Shown in pieces: positions 58,574 to 64,000 of a stretch of DNA of 64,000 nucleotides. Source of the stretch: Marsupella aquatica. Its lineage: Eukaryota > Marchantiophyta. The position numbers and the translations under genes are program-made. Below the pieces are notes generated by a model. It had not been told where the DNA came from, did no database searches, and saw only the letters and a program-made list of their open reading frames with translations. The number at the start of each line of letters is the position of its first letter. Within the stretch, counting starts at the first letter, position 1. The stretch lies in the NCBI GenBank assembly GCA_973895155.1, contig OZ316897.1, positions 8,060,001 through 8,124,000 on the forward strand, read 5' to 3'.

Positions 58574-60142
58574 CTACATACGCAAGAGAAGATGGGCAAT
58601 ATGCTCGTCGGAAATAGACACCTCCTTCGGTATATTAAGGGAAATTGCCAGTCGCGCTGCTAGTTGATGCTTACACTGCCAAAAGTTCAGATGCTCCAAG
58701 CATGAATGATAAACGAAACTGCGTCTTAGCAACAAAATCTAACAACGGCCAATAATTTAGACAATCCCTGTTTATCTAGCTTGTAAGATAGTTTGGTGAT
58801 TTAACTATAATTTTGTTTCAAGGAATTTTTCGCAGATGCCACCAACCTAGAAGACAGGTCAATTTCATTTCCGATCTATTCTTTGTACAGCATGGGCTCA
58901 AAGAAATTGGAAGTTGCACATCTAAGGAATCAATGATAGCGAGCCAAACATTTTCTAAATCCTATCTTCATTGCCTATAGAAGCGATTCTAAGCAGCTAA
59001 ATAACGTGTTTCGGGTCATATAGTGCAGAAGAACAAAAACTCACACATAATTGTTGTCCACGAGACACCACTTCGAAGTGAAATGCTGGGCAAGAGCAGA
59101 AATGTTCCGGAAAGCACAAGTATTGATTCTGACCCTTAGACTCGGCATCAACCTGCCAAATGAAACCAAAAAAAACGGATAGAGGTCACTCTCTATACCA
59201 GGTCATGGTTTACTTTCATTCATTCGCTATTTATTCCCCCACCCAAACTTATGACCCAAAAGACATGCCCCGTTTTGAATCAATTCTTTACTTCAGTTCA
59301 GTCGTTTTAGAGGGCTTTACAATTTGTCCAGGTGAACAATTACACCATCCTTGAGCTGTCAAAGAATTTCCTGGCATGCAGACTTAGTTAATTGAGGGCA
59401 ATGCCTATTGGTGCCCAGGCTAGCTTACCTGAAAGACTACCCGACCACTAGGATTAGCCGTAAGTCTGGTCACACCTTGGTTGTCTAATATATGCAATGC
59501 TTTCTCCAAGTTCTTGTTGAACAAAAAATACAGCCTGCATCAGCAAGAAGTTAAGCTGAGCCCATTGGTGCCTCGAGTAACTTAAACAAAGAGTAAAACT
59601 GGAAACGAACTTGACTGGGGGGACAAATAAAGATCGAGATGTAGCAATTAAGGACACTAACTTACCTGATACATTTCCTGAGAAAACTAAATGCGGGAGG
59701 AATTCATGTCCATACTGAATGAACGAATTGGCAGACAAAGACTTACATACGGAGTTGATCTTTGTTCACTGCAGACACACAAAGCAAGACAGGGTCAATA
59801 GCACTTCAAAGGAGCCTATCGATAGCGTTGAATACCCTGAAACGCATTGCACTAAAGAAAAGCATTGACAGGGATAAAACCAAATCAACCCACAAGAATA
59901 CAGTCTCATATTCGATCTGAGACCAAATCCTGCCCGGCGGTCAGCCCTAACTCTAAACCCATCCACCTATAGAATGACGTGAGCAGGCAGATGTCCTGGA
60001 ATGTGTCAAGATAGTTGAAATGGGGAGGAGAGATAAGGTGAGAGTACTGACAAGATTCTGAACCTGCTGCAAATGGAGATGAGCCGGGTGGCACAGGCTT
60101 GATGCTCGCCAAAGCCTGCTTCACCGCTTCCTCTGTAGCCAT
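58574..60142 (-). CDS. SWS1: SWIM-domain protein SWS1/ZSWIM7 (Shu-complex homologue)
   Basis: SWS1 acts with RAD51 paralogues in homologous recombination in the nucleus. Five minus-strand exons join in phase: 60142-60052, 59768-59747, 59534-59429, 59152-59045 and 58675-58574 (TAG). They give 142 residues; human ZSWIM7 is about 140. Visible: MATEEAVKQAL at the start; the conserved core DQLRMLYFLFNKNLEKAL; VTRLTANPSGRVVFQ; and the zinc-binding SWIM motif CSC-x15-CKH, with CC split across exons 4 and 5 (...GQQLC / CKHQLAARLA). The 22-bp second exon and the small exon sizes hide the gene from simple frame scans. The exon 1 donor (gtcagt at 60051) is the least certain; a nearby alternative would change a few residues only. 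Confidence 0.88.
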
Positions 60143-60763
60143 GAATTAAGTCATCTCAAGAACCCAAGACCAGCACAGCAGTGCTCCTTCCGTGGAGCTC
60201 TACATCCAGGATGTCAAACAAAAATTATTAGATTTCGGGAATCTACTCCAATTCCACCCCTCATGCCAACTGTCCAACTGCTCTCTGACAAGACTCCGCT
60301 GTCAATCCACTAAAAATCGAAGCATAACCATGAAATTCTACAATGTACTTTCGTCTATCACAGATAAGTGAATTGCATTCAGCCATATAAAGCAGAATAA
60401 TATTTTACTGAAAGCGCGTCCAAAAAGTTCTACACAAATCTGGACAAAAAAAGGTTAGTGGTCTCAAGACCCACAAGGACAAGGAGTCTGATTTGCTTGC
60501 TTGTGAAGGCGATAATGCGATTGTCACTCGGAATTCGGAAATACAAATTGCTTTCCAGGGGGAGAGGGGGCAGTAGCGTGAGGCATGGAACCAGCTAAAG
60601 TATAATGACTGTGAGCATGATATTCGGAGTATGATTATTGCAATAGCGTTTCAAAGGTTTGTCTGTTGGGATGATGGCTTTAGGCCAGGAACGTTTTTCA
60701 GATCGTTGTCTAGAAGTTTCTCTTACTTTTTTCAGCTGCCTCTACAATGACTTTAGGTTATGA
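60143..60763. other. SWS1 upstream region
   Basis: Presumed 5' UTR and promoter. No gene seen on the plus strand. Confidence 0.35.
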
Positions 60764-60868
60764 AGGATGATTATTCTGTATGGCAAAAAGTTATGGATTA
60801 TAACTTTAGTAGCTTACAAAAGATGATTATTTTGTATGGCAAAAAGTTATGGATTATAAATTTAGTAG
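60764..60868. repeat. Tandem duplication of about 58 bp
   Basis: Two copies of gatgattatt, tgtatggcaaaaagttatgg, attataa, tttagtag. A third diverged piece (gcaaaaagttaggagtatag) lies near 61300. Confidence 0.88.
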
Positions 60869-60994
60869 TCCATCTGACTAATAAAGCTCCATGCAAAGTT
60901 GCATTCTAAGGCTATGAACAAAACTCTAGGGTGAAGTCTCTACAACATTTCTCTCAATAAGGACATGATGAAGTCTCTAGACCATTCCTCTCAA

Positions 60995-61110
60995 TAACGA
61001 CAAACCTGGAAGTGAACAAAAAATAGAGATGGGGCAAAGATAAAGGAATAGGACAAAACTAAAAATGAGGGTGGACAAAAAATAAAGATGGGGCAAAGAT
61101 GAACGGAAAG
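60995..61110. repeat. Short tandem repeat of gatggggcaaagat units
   Basis: Three to four units with gtgaacaaaaaat, agagatggggcaaagat and ggacaaaa. The inverted counterpart is seen near 25095-25240. Confidence 0.65.
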
Positions 61111-61954
61111 TATCATAGAATTCTTTGTTTGCAAGAATTTTTGTGTCTTCATTTCAATTTACATTCAAGGAATGGGTAATCAGGCTTTTTGTGTCTTCAT
61201 CTTATTCATGTTCAAAGAACCCGTAATCAGGCTAATCAGGCTAGTAATTTTTTGCAGTGAGGGCATGGAAGGCAATATTAAGTGTGATCATTTCTTATTG
61301 CAAAAAGTTAGGAGTATAGATTTGGTAGCCCGTGACTTTTAAGTAGGTGAGGCATGAACCAGCTATTAATAGTACAATGAGTGCAAGCAAGGTATTACAA
61401 CTAGCATTTTTCAGTGGCTAAAATTTGCTAGATTCCACTTCTCTGTCAAAGTGTTGATAGTTTTTGGCTAAAATTTGCTAGGTTTTTTTCGTCCAGTAGC
61501 CAGTTTCACAGGGAGCCACATTTCCCGTTAACCAGAATCTAGTAGTGAACCTTACTTTTCTGGAGATCTGACGGACATAAATATATCTAGAAAAAATAGA
61601 TAAATAATATTTCTAGCATCTTCACTTTCTCAAAGTGACATTAGCCAACCTGGTAGAAAAGGACACGCCTTGAAAATTATGCTGATTCGGACTGCGTACT
61701 CCCCACACAATACAAAAGGGTGGAGTATAAAAACGTCAATAGTGTGTGTCAAAGCTGGTGTGAAGGGCTGAGTGATAGCTTGAGCCACAAAGAAACAACC
61801 CTGATTTTTTCACATGGCTGTGTAAAAGTTTCTAGTTTTTGTCCCACTTAGTCTGATGGTCATCAATCCACTATCACAAGGGATCTTGCCAAAATCCCTT
61901 GTTGATCGATGCACAAAATTGGAAGAATCTATATCACACCGCTACGTGGAAAGG

Positions 61955-62215
61955 AGGTACCCAAAGATATACTTACTGTTTCAATTGAATATCAACTACA
62001 TGTGCAGGGCTATACTTGCTTTTACAAGAGAATATCAGGTACATGTGCTGGATTGACTGACAAGGAGTACCCAAAGATATGCTTACTTTTACAATTGAAT
62101 ATCAGGTACATGTGCTGGCTGGAGTGGCTGCAATGTTAGAGGCGCATGGATTGACTGACAAGGAGTACCCAAAGATATGGTTACTTTTGCAATTGAATAT
62201 CAGGTACATGTGTTG
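61955..62215. repeat. Tandem array of about 100-bp units
   Basis: Three copies begin at about 61957, 62065 and 62163. They share gtacccaaagatat, ttac, caattgaatatca and tacatgtg. The last two are nearly identical. Confidence 0.88.
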
Positions 62216-62409
62216 GCGGCTACGTTAGAGACACATAAACTCATAAAGTGTCTTTTCATGCACATAGGAGTACTAGGGAAGTACATTAGCATGAGAGCCT
62301 TTTGGGGCATACGAGACTTTTGGCTTTTTCCTACTGAGGATGAGAATTTCTAAAACAAATTGGGTCAATTTTGTTTTCTATTTCCTATTTTTTGTCCTCT
62401 TTATGAATT

Positions 62410-62505
62410 GTGTTGAACGGAAGAAAAGGGGAAGGGAGGAAGAGAGGAAGGGAGCAGCAAGGGAGGGAAGAGAAAAGAAAACAAGGGGAGGGAACAAATA
62501 AAAAA
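62410..62505. repeat. Polypurine tract
   Basis: About 90 bases of almost pure A/G on the plus strand. No coding meaning; the antisense frames across it are artefacts. Confidence 0.75.
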
Positions 62506-64000
62506 GTTCTCCCTCCACATAACATTGTGCGACTGCATCTTGATCCCACGAAGCAACAAAAAGGAGATTTAAATCTATCTGATTTGTTACGACTGCACAC
62601 AATTACAGGGGATGCCTAAACTTTAGAATACCCCAAAAAACTTGGCTGGCGCAAGAAAATTCCAAACAACCGTGAGACGGATGACATAGAGAGTCCAGCC
62701 TCGTGACCTAAATAAGAAAGGTTCTGAGCCTGGAGGAGTTCCTGTTGCGCAAGGTTACGGATCCAATTAACGCACCAAACACGGTGGCCATTGCCTGTCT
62801 TGCATGTTACTCCCACCTCCCACATCCTTGCCCTCCCCAATAACACCACTTTTGCAACAACATACATGCCCAGATGGATCTCTCAGGATGACAAAATGCC
62901 CCAATGGATTCTGACAACCTGGATGGACCTTGACCAAACGTCTATTTTAACTCAGATAATACTTCTTACAATTGTGTCTGTAATATAACTTGTAACGGGA
63001 GGGACACAGGGTACAGCCGGTAGTCAGTCCATTAAGCCGGAGCCATAGCAGATCAGCTTGGCATTGTCCAGTCCTTCTGTCCCATTCTTTGTGTAAATTG
63101 TTGAGCTCTCTGAATGCAAGACTAGAAGTCAAGGCTATTGCAAGGGCTACTGACCATGAAGTTTGTGTACACCATGACAGTTTGCTCCAAAGGACCAAGA
63201 CCATATACAAGGCTTAAGAACTATTTTCTCTTGTGTGTCTTTTGGTAGGACAACAACCAAAGCATGTAATCCATGTTAAGACATGTCCTACTACACTGGG
63301 AGAAGCATGTCGGAGAAGTATGATTGAGTGAAACTTTTACAATGGATAAAATACATCCATATCCACTCTAAAGGATACGGTCACCTCACTTTTGTCACCC
63401 TAAGTGGAGATATATGCTTGATGGGCCCCCTGGTGAACCTTTCTTACCTGATGGGCCCCTAGGTAACTTTTTTTACCAAGTAGGACCCCTCTTAATGACC
63501 AGTACACCTGTCCTTGTGTGGTGCCTACTATGTATGGTGACTCCAAGCAAACTGCACAGTTGAACCGTGCGGTCAACCTTGCATGGTCGACCAAGAAACC
63601 ACGGAGATGATTCGGGAGAAACCGCGAAAAGCGACTGCCACTGTCGAAACTATGATTTGAAGACAATATGCATTATGTCTTCGGATTCAATGGGTTAATG
63701 CCTGAAGACTCAATGGATTATGTCTTCCTGTGTTTCAAGGTTTAGGGTTTAGGGTGTACCCTGACACCTTTGGGTCTGTCTTCTTTTGAAATTGTTTGTA
63801 TGCATTGCACAGGGGAGTATTACCATTTTTTGAGCGCAATTGTCAATCATTTGCCAATTTTTGTTGTGGCGGCACTAGGCAAATTCTGAACATTGAACTT
63901 GAATATTCTTTGTGGACATTTGGAGGTACCCCACACTGACGCTGACAGTTGTGCATGAAAACATCGTGAAAAATCCATGTGCGCAACGTGAAAAACATAC
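62506..64000. other. Terminal spacer, no gene recognised
   Basis: Short frames only. There is a gatgggccccc/gatgggcccct direct repeat near 63420-63470, and two plant-telomere-type units (tttagggtttaggg) near 63741-63754. Confidence 0.4.

Noticed and set aside
58574-58700. Plus-strand text HLLRYIKG followed by VDAYTAKSSDAPS, like a Copia RNase H remnant
   Set aside because: The same bases read perfectly on the minus strand as the last SWS1 exon (CKHQLAARLA...), joined in phase to four others.
59659-59738. Extra 12-bp microexon (between ctcag and gtaagt) in SWS1
   Set aside because: Skipping it restores DQLRMLYFLFNKNLE in phase with no gap against the family; including it would insert four residues into a conserved helix.
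62378-62602. Minus-strand hydrophobic frames near the polypurine tract
   Set aside because: Phe/Leu/Ser/Pro runs follow directly from the A/G-rich plus strand; no gene context.

Overview
The window looks like nuclear DNA of a land plant. Genes have GT-AG introns with plant-type splice sites, one tRNA carries internal Pol III boxes, and the proteins are plant-like: a MAPK kinase of the intronless group C/D type, a plastid-type purine enzyme with a transit-like leader, and a LysM chitinase of the tulip-bulb subfamily. Modest introns, moderate intergenic GC and about one gene per 8-10 kb suggest a bryophyte-grade genome (liverwort or moss). This is an inference; I cannot name the species.

Layout. 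Bases 1-15063 (+) hold the 3' three quarters of midasin, the ribosome-biogenesis AAA+ ATPase, including one 7.2 kb exon. From 15.1 to 17.3 kb is 3' UTR and tandem repeats. A broken short-chain dehydrogenase gene follows (17302-19139, +). The purine-pathway gene PUR2/GARS lies on the minus strand (19973-22317). From 22.3 to 28.7 kb is repeat-rich DNA with poly-G tracts and a foldback sequence, ending in an unassigned 279-codon minus-strand frame. An eight-exon gene for an acidic, C-terminal RRM protein runs 29029-34522 (+). An intronless MAPK kinase lies at 36797-37873 (+). From 38 to 47.7 kb is mostly repeats: a 564-bp element with 33-bp inverted ends, a pogo-like element and tandem arrays, plus possible unrecognised exons. 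A four-exon gene for a LysM-GH18 protein with a glycoprotein-like Pro-rich tail and a GPI-type C-terminus spans 47735-51896 (+). A LysM-like exon pair sits near 55.2-55.9 kb. A tRNA-Gly(CCC) (-) abuts a tandem array at 56.3-57.0 kb. A five-exon gene for the SWS1/ZSWIM7 SWIM-domain recombination protein lies at 58574-60142 (-). The rest is repeat-bearing intergenic DNA.

The genes are mostly unrelated housekeeping or signalling functions and do not form an operon-like system. The most interesting locus is the LysM-GH18 gene. It combines chitin-binding repeats, a GH18 domain with a catalytic-site Asp replaced by Ala, and a predicted GPI anchor, which suggests a surface chitin-binding receptor or decoy more than a conventional secreted chitinase. 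SWS1 was found only by joining five short exons by hand, all in phase. Exon boundaries given here are read by eye and have not been tested against transcripts.
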